NCBI GenBank assembly: GCA_045592125.1
Contig: JAZNUE010000013.1
Span: 1 to 14,446, forward strand
DNA length: 14,446 nucleotides
From: HGM04593 sp045592125
GTDB taxonomy: Bacteria > Bacteroidota > Bacteroidia > Bacteroidales > Bacteroidaceae
Reading direction: 5' to 3'
Shown here: positions 13,821 to 14,446 of the stretch, piece after piece
How the letters are laid out: every line of letters starts with the position of its first letter
How positions within the stretch are numbered: the first letter of the stretch is position 1
Position numbers and translations under genes: made by a program
Notes under the pieces: model-generated
Databases searched by the model: none
Told to the model about the DNA's origin: nothing
What the model saw: the letters and a program-made list of their open reading frames with translations, nothing else

Positions 13821-14237
13821 ATGCCCAAACAATCATTTGACCCAGATCAAGAGGTGCGTAATTATTGCGACCATATTATGCACGCTAATATACAGGTAAG
13901 AAAACAAAACAAACAGAAAGCGTGGTATTGGGATTTTCCAGCCGTTGCTGTTGTCTGTCATGACCAGCATTGTATGTTGAAAAGGTGCTCGTATTCTCAT
14001 TACCCTACAAATGTTTCTTGGCACCCTTTGCTAGAAGTATCACTTAAACGATTAGGGAGGATAGGTACACATCTTATTGGCACTTGTGCGGAACAACATG
14101 CTGCAAATATATATATGAAAAATGTGCCGGAAAATAATATCGGCAACTTGTATTTTAGCAAAGCTTTTCGCCCTAGGACAAAAGAGCAAATTGCATATTG
14201 TGATAATTGCAAACTAATATTCCCTAATTTGCCGTAA
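13821..14237 (+). CDS. Small zinc-dependent deaminase-like protein
   Basis: 138 residues. GTCAEQHAANIYM (87-99) and YCDNC (126-130) fit the cytidine-deaminase fold: Cys89 as zinc ligand in C-A-E, Glu91 as proton shuttle, and Cys127-x-x-Cys130 as the remaining ligands. The helix context (CAEQHAANIYMKN) and the short strand before PCxxC-type cysteines also agree. Target could be a free nucleotide or nucleoside, or a nucleic acid, as for deaminase toxins of the YwqJ-like group; sequence alone does not tell. Additional cysteines at 46, 51 and 56 may form a second site. It begins 14 bases after the AbiEii gene and 5 bases before the next, so it belongs to the same transcription unit. Confidence 0.6.
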   Translation: MPKQSFDPDQEVRNYCDHIMHANIQVRKQNKQKAWYWDFPAVAVVCHDQHCMLKRCSYSHYPTNVSWHPLLEVSLKRLGRIGTHLIGTCAEQHAANIYMKNVPENNIGNLYFSKAFRPRTKEQIAYCDNCKLIFPNLP

Positions 14238-14242
14238 CCATT

Positions 14243-14446
14243 ATGAGATATAGTGACCATTATATGCAATATCACGACATCGACTGGTTTTGCAAAATTC
14301 ATAATACACCTTGCCACTTTGCGTCAGCTGGAGGCATCCTTCCAGAACCATTAAGGGAGCGAAAGCTACTCAGAAAATTACAACGAGATGTTTGTCTTGC
14401 AGAATATCTCTACGAAGAAAATGAGATTTCCTATAATGAAGAATTT
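14243..14446 (+). CDS. Unrecognised protein, cut by window end
   Basis: The first 68 codons are open to the last base. The sequence begins MRYSDHYMQYHDIDWFCKIH and continues with a CHFASAGGILPE segment and a basic helix (LRERKLLRKLQRDV), then an acidic tail EYLYEENEISYNEEF. I do not recognise the family. It starts 5 bases after the deaminase-like gene, so the two are probably translated together; a partner, substrate or immunity function for the deaminase-like protein is a guess from spacing alone. Confidence 0.65.
   Translation, partial: MRYSDHYMQYHDIDWFCKIHNTPCHFASAGGILPEPLRERKLLRKLQRDVCLAEYLYEENEISYNEEF

Overview
The window looks like a chromosomal accessory region of a Bacteroidota (Bacteroidales-type) bacterium. 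Four to five genes are preceded by the Bacteroidota primary-sigma promoter form (TTTG-like box, 20-base spacer, TAnnTTTG). Shine-Dalgarno sequences are largely absent, and several families (AbiEii with its XRE partner, PGN_0703-like nuclease) are common in that phylum. No rRNA, tRNA, CRISPR array or transposase gene was seen.

Region 1 (1-478) is non-coding. It holds two direct copies of a palindromic dispersed repeat and the promoter of the next operon. Region 2 (479-7281) is the centrepiece: five co-directional genes encoding a JAMM/JAB isopeptidase-like protein with extra domains, an E2-like (UBC-fold) protein with an HPN...C active-site pattern, a ThiF/E1-like adenylyltransferase with two CxxC pairs, a two-domain Clp/Hsp100 AAA+ unfoldase of ClpA size, and a membrane protein ending in a bacterial SH3 domain. 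The set looks like a bacterial ubiquitin-like conjugation, deconjugation and remodelling pathway. No ubiquitin-like modifier and no CD-NTase is encoded beside it, and the Clp protein has lost the usual D1 pore loop and shows no ClpP-docking motif. That combination does not match the CBASS Cap2/Cap3, BilABCD or PRTRC layouts as I know them.

Region 3 (7282-8701) has a perfect 18-bp inverted repeat, a short YdeI/OmdA-like gene (minus strand), a divergent vsr mismatch endonuclease with no methyltransferase beside it, and a third, inverted copy of the dispersed repeat. Region 4 (8702-12031) has a minus-strand pair, a BtpA-family TIM-barrel protein followed by a PD-(D/E)XK nuclease-like protein, divergent from an SDR oxidoreductase and a CatA-like acetyltransferase.

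Region 5 (12032-12656) is non-coding and packed with stem-loops, and it marks a visible change to AT-richer sequence. Region 6 (12657-14446) is one likely operon: XRE-type antitoxin, AbiEii-type nucleotidyltransferase toxin, a small zinc-deaminase-like protein and an unrecognised gene cut by the window end. Its promoter contains a perfect palindrome suited to autoregulation, and the transcript is probably leaderless. It looks like a separately acquired toxin-antitoxin or defence cassette.
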